64,000 nt of DNA from Azoarcus sp. KH32C (GCF_000349945.1 NC_020516.1:1488001-1552000); one strand, 5' to 3'. Counted from the first letter of the stretch, positions 48,044 through 57,760 are shown. Notes: generated from the sequence alone by a model not told the origin. Program-made: numbers and translations.

Positions 48044-49512
48044 GCGGCAGCCTCGGCCACGTGCTGTAGGGAGCCATCGTGGAGGTGCGTTCCGAGCGGT
48101 CTGAGCTTGTCAAACTCACGGTTGAAGGCGGCTTGAATCGACGCCCGAATGCTCTCGAGCCTCGAAGCGAGTTCATCGGCGGCATGTTGCTGAGTCTCTA
48201 GCGCACGCCTGTTTGCGGCAACGTCGAAATCCGGGATGGGTAGCCGTTTCAAATCGGGAAGCGAAGCGAATGTCCTCGGCGGAGGAAGTCCATTCCGGTG
48301 AATCTGGTTCTCTTGACGGAAAAGCGCCAATAACGAGCGCATGCAGTGTTCTGCGTCATGTAAGGCGGTCATGAGCCGCGCCTTGGAGCCATCCTTCGTT
48401 TGAATGAGGCTCTCCTGCTGGCTCAATAGGCGTTGTACCTGAGAGGTATCGTCGTTGAGTTGGTTGAGCGAGGACTTCTTGAGCTCATTCAGTTCGTCGC
48501 GCAATTCGTCCAACTCGTCGTCAAGCTCAAGTTTTGCTTCGAGGTAGTGTTTGGTCTTCGAGGCGTAAAACGGGTACGTGTCACTTAGAAAGAGGCCGTC
48601 AAAGAGGGCAATAACCGCGAAGAGGACGCTCACTCCGAGGAGAATGAAGGACATGAAATCACGCAATCCGAATGGTGAGGATTTTAGGGTGGTGATTGCG
48701 AGCTGGGCTGAGCTCTCCGCGTCGACACTGAGAGCTTCGCGATAATGCGAGATTCCGAGCCCGATTGTTAGCATCAATGCAATCGCCGTGACACATGCAA
48801 CTACCCCTAACAGCTTGAGTGCTGGGTGAGTGTGAGTCACAAAGGGGATGGTGTAACGCCCCTGTAATGCGGCGGCAATCACGTTTAGAGATGCTAGCGT
48901 TGTCGCAGTGAGAAAGCCGCCGATAAGGCCGGTGGAAACACCTTGTGCAAAGAAGAACGCGTTTGCAAATCCTTCGAGAATAATCAGGGCAGCAAACACG
49001 GCGAAACGCCAAAATCGTCCTCCCCCCGTCGGATAACGAGCGCCCCGAGTCAGCTGATTCCTCTCCTTGAATTCGCCAAGCTCTCTGTCGCGCTGCTCGG
49101 AGGCCCGTGCGAGCGTGCGAATGTGTGGTTCGCGTTCATCCAGTAACGCACTGGCCTTGCGCGAGAATTCTTGGTCGGCCTGGAGCGCTCGATTAACAAC
49201 AGGTAGGGCGTCGAGACGAGAGAGGTCCTCATTGAGAACCTGGATTCGCGTATTGGCCCAGTCGATATAGTCGAGGCGGGCCCGCTCGATTCGATGGATG
49301 ACTTGTGCTTCGGGGGCCGACAGCTGGGTATCGCCTGGAGCAGGCAAGCCGGCTGTGCCGAGACGCGCGGCCTCCTGCCGGATGTCCAGTTCTTCCGCGA
49401 TGGCAAGGTCGCTCAAAGAATACAGGTCCGGGTGTTTACTCTTTGGCCGTCGTTCAGTTGATGAAGTCAGCCAGTTCCAAATTCGAGACAGGACGTTTGG
49501 CTGCTTTTTCAT
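48040..49512 (-). CDS. Four-helix membrane protein with coiled coils, 490 residues
   Basis: I take ATG 49512 (MKKQPNVLSRIWNWLTSSTE) as the start; upstream in-frame codons lack coding character. Four membrane helices lie at residues ~168-190, 193-216, 232-254 and 284-308 (e.g. FAVFAALIILEGFANAFFFA; LLGVVACVTAIALMLTIGLG). They are flanked by helical arms: residues ~65-155 before, and an acidic coiled coil after (LEAKLELDDELDELRDELNE). No known family. It is the first gene of the four-gene membrane module and overlaps the VWA-like gene (ATGA). It may shape or brace the MotA/MotB-like complex. Confidence 0.8.
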   Translation of the reverse strand: MKKQPNVLSRIWNWLTSSTERRPKSKHPDLYSLSDLAIAEELDIRQEAARLGTAGLPAPGDTQLSAPEAQVIHRIERARLDYIDWANTRIQVLNEDLSRLDALPVVNRALQADQEFSRKASALLDEREPHIRTLARASEQRDRELGEFKERNQLTRGARYPTGGGRFWRFAVFAALIILEGFANAFFFAQGVSTGLIGGFLTATTLASLNVIAAALQGRYTIPFVTHTHPALKLLGVVACVTAIALMLTIGLGISHYREALSVDAESSAQLAITTLKSSPFGLRDFMSFILLGVSVLFAVIALFDGLFLSDTYPFYASKTKHYLEAKLELDDELDELRDELNELKKSSLNQLNDDTSQVQRLLSQQESLIQTKDGSKARLMTALHDAEHCMRSLLALFRQENQIHRNGLPPPRTFASLPDLKRLPIPDFDVAANRRALETQQHAADELASRLESIRASIQAAFNREFDKLRPLGTHLHDGSLQHVAEAAA

Positions 49513-49609
49513 GTTTCTAAGGTAATTTGAGCGCAAAGGTAAACGTCTAAGCCTTCGCGGAAAACTACATCCGCGATATTGAGATGTTGTTCGATAAGGC
49601 TGCCCACTA

Positions 49610-50107
49610 TCAATGCCTCCTGAAGTCCCATGGGGCCACTGGGGTAGAGTCGTGCCATAAACCGCGCCTTGCCACACGCGCTTCAGTTTCAGCGTCAGAG
49701 TATTCGGCGCGGTCTCTAGAAGGTTGCTCGCCTTCGTAGCGCTTGTAGTGCCATGCGAGTCCAGCTCGGATTTGAGCAAGGTTAGCGTCCCGGTCGGCCA
49801 CCAGCACCTTCCCAAGTTCCCGACCGTAACGGTCGACTTTGTGATACTCGATGGCAACGTACCGGCCGAAGACGAGTTCAGCAAGGTGCTGACGGGAGAC
49901 ATTCCCGAATGGCTGTCGTTTCTCTGGTGCGTCGATTCCCGAGAGGCGAACCTTATGCTGAACGTTCGCGGTATCGCGTACCGTCAGTGTGTCGCCGTCG
50001 GCGATAGCTACAACTCGGCCAGAGTAGATGCCGGCCGGCGCCAAGTCTGTCAGGCACATTAGCGTAGCTGTAAGTAAGGCACGATACACGCGCATCGAGG
50101 TCTGCAT
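49610..50107 (-). CDS. Secreted thermonuclease-family (SNase) protein
   Basis: From ATG 50107 a signal peptide is seen (MRVYRALLTATLMCLTDLAPA), then a complete SNase domain: SGRVVAIADGDTLTVRD (Asp ligands), HKVRLSGIDAPEKRQPFG (Arg and Asp of the active site), YVAIEYHKVDRYGRELGKVL (catalytic Arg region) and LAWHYKRYEGEQPSRD. SNases hydrolyse DNA and RNA with calcium and act outside the cytoplasm. Length is typical (~165 residues). It lies between the helicase-like gene and the membrane module on the same strand. It may be an unrelated plasmid gene, since many plasmids carry such nucleases, or a degrading partner of the membrane complex. Confidence 0.88.
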   Translation of the reverse strand: MQTSMRVYRALLTATLMCLTDLAPAGIYSGRVVAIADGDTLTVRDTANVQHKVRLSGIDAPEKRQPFGNVSRQHLAELVFGRYVAIEYHKVDRYGRELGKVLVADRDANLAQIRAGLAWHYKRYEGEQPSRDRAEYSDAETEARVARRGLWHDSTPVAPWDFRRH

Positions 50108-50302
50108 ATTGATACGGCAAGTAATGTGATGCGGGGTTGTTATTCTAGTGGAGAACTGTGTATGCACATGTGGCAAACGACCTAGATTGGCGAAGTGCGC
50201 TATACAACCGGAGCGCCACAGGCAAGGCGCGCGGAGCTCATTGGTTACCGTGGGGCCACGAGGGACTCGTATCGCAAGGACTCTGCGAGTCGTCAAACGA
50301 GC

Positions 50303-53300
50303 TCACGTGTCGTCGTCTCCGCCGTCGGCCCGAGCCAGGAGAAGCGTGTTCAGCAGGTTCAGCTCACTGGAAGCCATGAAATATCGGTCATCAAAGACCT
50401 GGTCCAGCTTGATGGGATTGGCGTGCCCGACTGACGCGGCCCACGGGAATGACTGGTAGCGTGCAATGGGGGGTATGGCCGCCATGGTCGAGGATAGTGA
50501 GCGGTGCAGTCCGCCCAGCCAAACCTCCGGGTCCTCGACAAAGAACGGCTGGCCATCGCTCGTATCTTCGTTGTGTATGAACTGGGCGTAGCCGACAGGT
50601 AGCGCGACCCACGTATTCGGCGAGCGTAGGTCCTTAAGCGTGTTGAACTCCTTGGCAGCACTTTGGCTGTCTCGGATGAGCAGTTTTCGGAGATTCATTG
50701 CTGGATTGCGCAGTGCCGAGGGAAAATCCCGCTCTTCGTCGATGGCTCTGAGCTGACCGAGCAGTTGGGCTGAGAGGCGTTGCTCCTGGGTCTGATGGCC
50801 CTCGAACACGAAGACCTCCTGCTTCGCGAAAGCGCCCCAGTTTTCAAGTATCACGGGCCCCGTAAAATACACATGGTCCGGAATGCAAGGCCCTTCTGAA
50901 TCGATGAGGAGGGGGCTGACTGGCGTCGTCGCCCTGGTCCTGATGTTCTCCATATCAGCGGCCTTGACACACGTCCGACCGTCCTTGTCCTTTTCGGCGC
51001 GAGCCTGAAGGCGTGCCCGGGAAAAGAGTTCGATGACATTTTGGGCTGCCGCCTTGACCAAGGCAATCTGTTCGCTGTTGCGGCATCGGCGGTGAAATAC
51101 CTCGGCCTCGCTCACAAATTTTGTGACGTTCTGGGACATTACGCTGACCAACTCCTCGACGCCGACAGCACCGACTGGGACCAGCGCGAGGGGATGAGGG
51201 AGTCCGGCGTCGCCCGTGATACGTGTCCAAATGGTTGAACGCAGCATGACCAACAGGGTCATCAGGTCCGTCGATTGGCGAAGCCACTGGCGCTCGTCCA
51301 GTGCGCCTTCCTGGACCACGAAATCTTCCACCAGCATCACCAGATGGCGCGGCACGGTGTCGCCTGAGACTTTGTTTCCGTGTTCGTCCTGGTACCCGCC
51401 GCGCCCACGGTAGACGAGCTGGGCGATTTCCATCAGTGCGGCCTCGATGTTGAATCGAGGCACGGCCGCGATAATCCAGTCCGTACGCGGGAACGACACG
51501 CCCCGAGCGCCTGAAGAGGTCATGAGGAAGACCCGAATGCTATCGCGTCGCTCAGGCTCAATGAGCTTCTTGCGCTTCCAGCCCGGCACGGATGAGTCCA
51601 GTACGGCCACCTTGTCGGCATTGAGCCCCAAGTCCTTCTGGACGGACAGTTCTTTTTCAAGGTCGCTCAGGAAGAGCTTATCCTGCGCAAAGTAGATGAC
51701 CTGCGCCGCTCCAGCCTGCAGCGCTCCGCGAATTTCGGCGACCGCCGTTTGCTGAGCGAGTCCTTCCGCCTCACGGAGAATGGCTTCACGCGGCGACTCC
51801 ATCTGGCCAGGCCGCTTCTTGCTCTCCTCGAGACGGACGTTGGTGAGCTTGATGCGGTATCGGATATGGAGCTCGCGGGCAGGGAAGCTGTTGGTCATGA
51901 CGTGGAACGTCCGTCGCTTGCCGCGCCCGATTTTCAAGTCGCCGACGGCCAGCCGGAAGGGACGATTGCCCTCGGCACGAGAAACGAGCACCTTGTCCGG
52001 CGTCCGGTGGCCAGCATCAAGGTAGCGAGCGAAGACGACCTCGTTGCAGAGTGACGCATCCGACACGATTAGCGTGACGGTGAAAGGGTTTGACTCATCC
52101 TCAAAGGGCTCGATGAACTCCTTGGTTAGCCACTGAGCAACAGCATCGACAAACGGTGCGCCTGCGCCATCCCCCGTGAGTTCGTCCACCATGACAACGA
52201 TGTTTGGCATCTGTCGGGCGAAGGTTCGCCGCTCGGCGCGGCCCGCATCGAAGTCAGCCTTGTTTTCGAAGAGTTTGGACAGTGCGTCTATCGTCGTCTT
52301 GCCGCCCTCGCGTTCCCTGAAACCTTGTAGTGCCGCGGTCAGGACGACGCGGTTCACCTCTGGGTTGAGATGAAGCAGCTCCCGCGTCATATGCGCCAGT
52401 CCGGCCAGCACACCCGTCCGGCGGGTATCGACGACCTGGTCCTCGAACTCGGAGAGCATTGCCTTTGAAATTGTGGAGCCGGCAAGTGAGCTGTCAATCT
52501 GTGTCTCGTCGTCGGGAGTCAGTACGAGGATGCTGCCGGACTCCGGTTTCCTCAAGTTCGCTACGCCGTCGGCGACAACCGCGCCATCAATTGTGCGCGG
52601 CTTCGCGAGGCCTTCCTCAACGCGCTTCTCATGGAAGCGTCGGGCCGATGCATTGAGCTGTGCGTTTGATGTAAGGGTCAGGATGCCGCTCTGCCTGCCT
52701 TCCTCGTCGCGGGCGAGTCCCTCGGAAACGTCACGGTTGATGATGACGCGGGGACTCACATAGAGAAACAGGTAGCCGTCCGACTTCTCCGCTAGGTGGG
52801 TTCGCACCGCGGTCGTCTTGCCGATGCCAGGATTGCCTTCAAGGGCCAGCACGTTAACTTGCCCTGCGACAGAGCGTCGCATGCCGGCCACAATCGCCGC
52901 CGCGTGCAGGTCCCGAAGCGAGATGCCGTCCTCGTTGGCACGGGAAGTGATGTCCGGGCGCAATGCCTCATGCGGGTTCCCACCGAAGAACTCGGTGAGC
53001 GCCTCATTCTCGTCGACCATGGCCAAGGCCCCGTCGATTGAGAACCGGTCCGTCGGGTTGGCGAACGCGGGGAGGGTTTCGTCGAACTCGAAGGTGTAGT
53101 CGCTGCCAGGTTCCGGCTGTCGGGTGAGTTCTTTTGCGCGGCGCTGCAGCTCCAGCGGGAGCTTTCGTCTCATGCTGTTGAAGACGGCTTTGACTTTGCG
53201 CGTGAGCTCCGCTTCGTCGCCGTCTGCGAGCTTCTTGGATGCGCGGTAGGCATTGCCCAATTGCACCATCAGGTCAGCTCGTGGCTCGGTGGCCGACTCG

Positions 53301-54178
53301 GTCGTGAAATGAGCGGCCAGGCTCTCTAAGCCATTGGGCGTGAGGGCGAGCGCGCGGGCGATGACAGCTTTATCCTGCAGCCCGCATCCTCGCATCAGTC
53401 TGACGAAGGATTCCGCGTATGCGCTCGCTTGGCAGATTTTGTAGAAGGGCTTGTTGTCGCTCGTGAAGGCCTGCAGATGGTTCTGGATGTCGTCCGACAG
53501 TTCGAAGGACTCTCCATCGACCTCGGCCGCCACGCGTGCGAAGACGCCGCGGGAGTCGACAAGACGGCGGTGGCGGACCATTTCTTCCAGGTGGGCCTGC
53601 TGGTCGCGGAAATCCAATAGCTCCGGCGGCATGTCCCACGAGTATTCCTGGACGAGCACGTGGTCCACCTTCGCGCTGCCCGAAAGCCACAGGAGGAAAT
53701 CTGCGTTGGCCGGCAAGCCCTTGCCCGAGAAGCTACTTGCCGCCGAGGTGCTGATGTGGAACACCGACTGAAAGTCGGCCAGCGTCGCCTCCTGCGCTTC
53801 CGGGGACCCCGTATCCTCGCCTGGCAAGGTCATAGGGCACCACAGGCCCGCCACTTTCAGCTTTCCGCGCGCGAGGTCCCGTTCATGCCGCCGCAGGTAT
53901 TCGCGGATGGCCGTGTAGCCCAGCCCAAACGCGGTGAGCGCCATGTGGTCAAATGCCGCCTTTACGATGGAGCGCTCGCGTTCGTCGATAATGTCCAGCG
54001 CGCGCACAAGGTTGCCCGACACCTTCATGAGTTGGGTTTGCGTCCAGCGCTTCAGGTGGGGGTCATCAAGGGAGATGAGTCGCTGTTCCGCGAGGTGGGT
54101 GAGGACACCGCGCTTGACCAGAATCTCATAGGTCTTCCCCCACAGCTCAGCCTGCTTCTGGAAACTCAACTCGCTCAT
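50303..54178 (-). CDS. Helicase-like SF2 ATPase, 1291 residues
   Basis: Walker A is EGNPGIGKTTAV near residue 450 and Walker B is NIVVMVDELTGD near 660. The C-terminal RecA-like domain shows IYFAQDKLFL, FLMTSSGARGVSFPRTDWII (motif V-like, near 890) and AQLVYRGRGGY (motif VI with arginine finger, near 925). The first ~440 residues are helical with no known motif, and the last ~300 residues are mixed and unrecognised. A long segment between Walker A and B contains an insertion. The sequence is too divergent for me to place in a named defence family. ATG 54178 overlaps the stop of the 1031-residue gene (ATGA), so the two are obligate partners. Confidence 0.85.
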   Translation of the reverse strand: MSELSFQKQAELWGKTYEILVKRGVLTHLAEQRLISLDDPHLKRWTQTQLMKVSGNLVRALDIIDERERSIVKAAFDHMALTAFGLGYTAIREYLRRHERDLARGKLKVAGLWCPMTLPGEDTGSPEAQEATLADFQSVFHISTSAASSFSGKGLPANADFLLWLSGSAKVDHVLVQEYSWDMPPELLDFRDQQAHLEEMVRHRRLVDSRGVFARVAAEVDGESFELSDDIQNHLQAFTSDNKPFYKICQASAYAESFVRLMRGCGLQDKAVIARALALTPNGLESLAAHFTTESATEPRADLMVQLGNAYRASKKLADGDEAELTRKVKAVFNSMRRKLPLELQRRAKELTRQPEPGSDYTFEFDETLPAFANPTDRFSIDGALAMVDENEALTEFFGGNPHEALRPDITSRANEDGISLRDLHAAAIVAGMRRSVAGQVNVLALEGNPGIGKTTAVRTHLAEKSDGYLFLYVSPRVIINRDVSEGLARDEEGRQSGILTLTSNAQLNASARRFHEKRVEEGLAKPRTIDGAVVADGVANLRKPESGSILVLTPDDETQIDSSLAGSTISKAMLSEFEDQVVDTRRTGVLAGLAHMTRELLHLNPEVNRVVLTAALQGFREREGGKTTIDALSKLFENKADFDAGRAERRTFARQMPNIVVMVDELTGDGAGAPFVDAVAQWLTKEFIEPFEDESNPFTVTLIVSDASLCNEVVFARYLDAGHRTPDKVLVSRAEGNRPFRLAVGDLKIGRGKRRTFHVMTNSFPARELHIRYRIKLTNVRLEESKKRPGQMESPREAILREAEGLAQQTAVAEIRGALQAGAAQVIYFAQDKLFLSDLEKELSVQKDLGLNADKVAVLDSSVPGWKRKKLIEPERRDSIRVFLMTSSGARGVSFPRTDWIIAAVPRFNIEAALMEIAQLVYRGRGGYQDEHGNKVSGDTVPRHLVMLVEDFVVQEGALDERQWLRQSTDLMTLLVMLRSTIWTRITGDAGLPHPLALVPVGAVGVEELVSVMSQNVTKFVSEAEVFHRRCRNSEQIALVKAAAQNVIELFSRARLQARAEKDKDGRTCVKAADMENIRTRATTPVSPLLIDSEGPCIPDHVYFTGPVILENWGAFAKQEVFVFEGHQTQEQRLSAQLLGQLRAIDEERDFPSALRNPAMNLRKLLIRDSQSAAKEFNTLKDLRSPNTWVALPVGYAQFIHNEDTSDGQPFFVEDPEVWLGGLHRSLSSTMAAIPPIARYQSFPWAASVGHANPIKLDQVFDDRYFMASSELNLLNTLLLARADGGDDDT

Positions 54179-57100
54179 GCGGTCTCCTTATGGAGAACCT
54201 TGGTGATGTGAGCGAGGAGCGCTGGGAGCGACAGCAGGACGTTCCCTGCTCTCCGACTGCGCATGATGTCGACTTCGCCGGCTCCGGCAGAGGTATTAGG
54301 AGCGACCCAGGCGAACGGGTCGAGAACGGGGAGCAGCTTTGCTTTGTCGGACGGTTTCTCGCTTTCCATGAAGTGGAGGGCGCGCAGAACTGAGATTAGG
54401 GACTGCCGAATGCCTTGGTCGCCGCCGACGCCGAGAATGTTCTGCCGAACTTGCTCGCGCCGCTCGATGTCGCTGAGCCGCTGCTCGACGTCGAAGAAGT
54501 AGGTGCAGAAGCCAGATTGGGGGTGCTGCTCCTCGCCAACTACCGATAGCGTCGCGAAGGTGTAGACGGGCATCAGGCTACGGAGGACATCGTTGGCCAT
54601 CTCGTCGTACATGGCTTGGTGGTCAGCGAAGTTGACCACTTCGAATCCGCTTTCTGACCCTTGGCGCGTGCGCAGGCGCGTCGCCGGAAAAACATCCCGC
54701 CGCAGGGGATACAGCTGGACATCCGGAAAGCGCCGCGCTGCCTCGTCGAGGAACTCCAAGGTGCCATGGGGGGAATGGCGCTCAGCCGCTCTACCGATAT
54801 GCCGGTTCCCGAAGTGGTGCGAAAGGAGCATCACATGGCGGTATCCGGCGGCGCGCAGCCGTGAAATTTCCTCGAGGATGACCGCCGGGCTCCGAAAGTC
54901 CTTCCGGCTTTCGACGAGGCGGGACGTCATGTTGTCGAGTTTAAGCGTGCCGGCCCGATTGTCGGAACGAGCCGTGTAGGTGCGGCTCACGTAAAGATAG
55001 CCATCTGCGTCCGGGTGTTCGGGATGCAGGTCGCACGGGCGTGTGACGTAGGTGACGAGCGCCACCCGCTCGAGCGAGCCGGCCATGGGAAACGTAAGGG
55101 GCTGACCGCCGAGGAGAGCGGCGAGCGTTCCGCGTAGCTTCCATTGGTTCCGACCGCCGGTGCTGGTCATGCCTTGAAGCTTCACCGGAAGCTCTCGCGA
55201 TAGCGCTCGTTCCAGTGCTTGGCTTGCTGCATAGACAGCTGTATTTCCATCCCCCGCATCCGTCTCCTGGTCGGTTTGCCGTCCGCCGTTTTGCAGCCGG
55301 ACCATCGTCATGGTCAGCGGTGTTTCGACGGTCGCTCGCACGCGTCGCGCGACTTCCCATAGCAGGACATAGGTCAGGACCGTGAAGGCCGCCACTATCG
55401 CCGAACGCTTCTGTTCCTCGCTCTCCTTCTGCTTGTTTCTGTTGAGCGACAAGGCGTCCAAGCTGTAATGGATTTCAACTCCACACTCCGTAGAGAACAG
55501 GCCAGTGTCCGGAATCGCACTAACTACGCCGCCTTCCTTGTTTCGCACGAAAGGCATGAAGCGCACTGGCAGCACTGCTTCCTTTGTATCCCGTGCCATT
55601 GGCAGGACACGGCCGTTTCCGGTCGCGGCCAGGGCTCGTTCTCGCAGCTCCACTGCGACCTCGTAGGAAGCCAGGCTGCTTGGTACGGTAGTGGCGGTGC
55701 TGACGACGAGTTGGCTGAACCATGCAATCGAGTCTTCGCCGCGCTCGGACTTGACCAAGATATCCGTGGTAGGTGACGACAAGGATTCGACTACTTCCCA
55801 GTTCACTACGCCCTTGAGCAATGAGATAGTGAAACGGTCTGCCTGCCGTGAGGCCGCCTGAAGTACGTTCCTAGAGTGGCTCTTCAGGACGCGAATTAAC
55901 TCGCCAGCGAGGTCATCCATAACGTCCGCCCGTGCTTCCAACTCGTAATGCATGCGCCGTAGGGTGCCAACCGGGTCCGCCTTCAGTCGCTGTGCCAGTT
56001 CGGTCGCCTCAGTTTCCAGGTCGCCCTTAGCTCCTTGTTCGAGGGACATCGGCACGACGAGCCATAGGAAGACGAGTTCGGCGGCGGAGCGCTTTACGAA
56101 CATCGTATCGCTGGGTGCGACGAGCATCCTGTCCCAAAAACGCTGGAGTCGGGCGCGGAACGCTGAGGTCCCCTCCCGTGGATTAACGCCGTTTACGCGG
56201 AACCGATACGAGACCTCCCGTACTGTCTTGAAGCCGCGTACGGGCTCTGTCCGGTTCTCAAAAAGCTGCGAAGACCATTCCGGCCATACTGGAAGCGTCG
56301 CATAGAAGCCGACCTTTTCCACATGTTCGCCGAACTGGCTGTTGTTCTGCTGGCCAAATACAGCACTGACGTCCAGCGGAAGGGCCGTGCCGACCCCACT
56401 GGCGAAGGTTTCATAACAGCCGACAGCCCTTGCAACGTATTCCCGAAAACCTGCCTTATCACTCTGGCTTGCTATAGCCTCCATCAGGCGCATCGTCACT
56501 TGCAGACGGACCCTCGACAGGGCCTCGTCGTCGAGGAAATCGAGAAGGCGTCTGATTTGGCTGCCCGGCCGGTCCTTTTGCGTCCGGATGGTCTCGACAA
56601 TGTCCTCAGTTTCGTCCGGGTCAATCCCGTCCTTGCGCAGGCGCGTGCCGATGCCTTTCAGCAAAGTGTCCAGCCAGTCGCTGCCGTCAACGGTTTCGAT
56701 GGCAGTGAATACCCGCGCCAAATCCTTAAGGCGCTCATTACTGCGACGGTCCGGAGGCACAAAGGAGACCGGTACCATGGTCGCTGTGTCCGGGAGCTCA
56801 GGGGCAGAAAGCGAAAGCGTTTCCGCCATTGCCGAGAGTGCGGCCTCGAGCGAGGGAACCGTCAATCCGGGATAAAGGGTTTCACGGGCTCCGTTATCGA
56901 GCGCTGACCGAATCTCATCGTGCAGCTTCTCGATGGCCTTCGTCAGCGTGGGTTCAGAGCCGGGAAACACCCGGCCACCTACGCGCGCGGTCGTGTTGCG
57001 AGGCGGAAGCGCCAGGTCCCTTACGAATCCCTTGTCCTCCCCGTACGCGAATGCGCTGATGAAGTCGGGTTGGCGATGTAGCTCGGCCAGGGCGCTTCGG

Positions 57101-57270
57101 GTATCCACTACCAACCGATTGCCGTCCGTCTTGATGAATGGCCGCGTGGCATTACTCTGCGCAGCGGGTACAGCGTCGGCGAGTAGCTTGATTAGCGTGG
57201 CGAGATTGATGGATGGGGTGCGGTCGCGCGCAGTCACGCTCGAACCGCCCCGAAGAGAGGTGTTCGTCAT
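54175..57270 (-). CDS. Large unrecognised protein, 1031 residues, partner of the helicase-like ATPase
   Basis: I chose ATG 57270 (MTNTSLRGGSSVTARDR) because AAGGAG lies 9 nt upstream; the ORF extends 14 codons further. The first ~480 residues are mainly helical, with a block LSRVRLQVTMRLMEAIASQ and a strand segment FYATLPVWPEWSSQLF then VSYRFRVNGVNPREG. A hydrophobic helix, SAIVAAFTVLTYVLLWEVA, lies near residue 640 and may be buried or membrane-associated. The C-terminal third is alpha/beta, with LERVALVTYVTRPCDLHPEH, AAGYRHVMLLSHHFGNRHIG and FPDVQLYPLRRDVFP. I recognise no family. It heads the minus-strand operon and faces a divergent XRE gene. Confidence 0.85.
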   Translation of the reverse strand: MTNTSLRGGSSVTARDRTPSINLATLIKLLADAVPAAQSNATRPFIKTDGNRLVVDTRSALAELHRQPDFISAFAYGEDKGFVRDLALPPRNTTARVGGRVFPGSEPTLTKAIEKLHDEIRSALDNGARETLYPGLTVPSLEAALSAMAETLSLSAPELPDTATMVPVSFVPPDRRSNERLKDLARVFTAIETVDGSDWLDTLLKGIGTRLRKDGIDPDETEDIVETIRTQKDRPGSQIRRLLDFLDDEALSRVRLQVTMRLMEAIASQSDKAGFREYVARAVGCYETFASGVGTALPLDVSAVFGQQNNSQFGEHVEKVGFYATLPVWPEWSSQLFENRTEPVRGFKTVREVSYRFRVNGVNPREGTSAFRARLQRFWDRMLVAPSDTMFVKRSAAELVFLWLVVPMSLEQGAKGDLETEATELAQRLKADPVGTLRRMHYELEARADVMDDLAGELIRVLKSHSRNVLQAASRQADRFTISLLKGVVNWEVVESLSSPTTDILVKSERGEDSIAWFSQLVVSTATTVPSSLASYEVAVELRERALAATGNGRVLPMARDTKEAVLPVRFMPFVRNKEGGVVSAIPDTGLFSTECGVEIHYSLDALSLNRNKQKESEEQKRSAIVAAFTVLTYVLLWEVARRVRATVETPLTMTMVRLQNGGRQTDQETDAGDGNTAVYAASQALERALSRELPVKLQGMTSTGGRNQWKLRGTLAALLGGQPLTFPMAGSLERVALVTYVTRPCDLHPEHPDADGYLYVSRTYTARSDNRAGTLKLDNMTSRLVESRKDFRSPAVILEEISRLRAAGYRHVMLLSHHFGNRHIGRAAERHSPHGTLEFLDEAARRFPDVQLYPLRRDVFPATRLRTRQGSESGFEVVNFADHQAMYDEMANDVLRSLMPVYTFATLSVVGEEQHPQSGFCTYFFDVEQRLSDIERREQVRQNILGVGGDQGIRQSLISVLRALHFMESEKPSDKAKLLPVLDPFAWVAPNTSAGAGEVDIMRSRRAGNVLLSLPALLAHITKVLHKETA

Positions 57271-57442
57271 TTGGTCGGCTCCTTTATTGGCGGATTTGCC
57301 ACTTCGCCCCATCGGACGACCTATCCGGGAGGCGGCTTATTCAATTGGGTGTGGATAGTCTAACGATGGCACCTATTCAGATGTCAACGAGATATAGTTA
57401 TCCACAAGAGATAGTGCCAAAAATGGCCTTTTTGGAGCCGGT
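57271..57442. promoter_or_regulatory. Divergent control region with inverted repeats and DnaA-box-like sites
   Basis: TTATCCACA (57398-57406) is a perfect DnaA-box consensus and TGTGGATAG (57350-57358) is an 8/9 match on the other strand; their cores GTGGATA (57351-57357) and TATCCAC (57399-57405) form an inverted repeat. A second pair is TGGCAC (57367-57372) with GTGCCA (57414-57419). The sites lie between the 1031-residue gene and the XRE gene and are candidates for XRE operators. Confidence 0.5.
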
Positions 57443-57760
57443 ATGGATGCCGATAGGGAACTTGCTCTTCTCAAAACGTGGTCGGATGTCCAAGTCTGTG
57501 AGTATCTGGCGGCAAAGATACGACGGGTAAGGCGCTCCAGAAAGGAGTCGCAGGAGGTCTTCGCGGAACGTATTGGAGTACCGCTGCGGACATACAAGCG
57601 CTTCGAGGCGCACGGGAAGGGGACCCTGGAGACCTTCGTGCGCGCGTTGAAGGGCATAGAGCGGACGCACTACATGTTCATGCTCTTCCCGCCGACGGCC
57701 GCCCAGGGTTTATCGGGACAAGCTGTCACTGGAAGTGGCGGCCGACGGCGCGGCCGCTAG
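57443..57760 (+). CDS. XRE-family transcriptional regulator
   Basis: GGAG (57433-57436) precedes the ATG by 6 nt. Residues 20-70 are an XRE helix-turn-helix: YLAAKIRRVRRSRKESQEVF, AERIGVPLRTYKRFEAHGKG and TLETFVRALKGIERTH. This fold binds inverted repeats as a dimer; the divergent gap contains suitable ones. The C-terminal ~30 residues are Gly/Arg-rich and may be disordered. Divergent placement suggests it controls the large minus-strand defence-like operon, probably as repressor. Confidence 0.85.
   Translation: MDADRELALLKTWSDVQVCEYLAAKIRRVRRSRKESQEVFAERIGVPLRTYKRFEAHGKGTLETFVRALKGIERTHYMFMLFPPTAAQGLSGQAVTGSGGRRRGR

Noticed and set aside
44512..57270. Calling the minus-strand block a standard Zorya system
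   Set aside because: Only the MotA/MotB-like logic fits. The MotB-like protein has no OmpA domain and I recognise no ZorC, ZorD or ZorE, so I report it as Zorya-like only.
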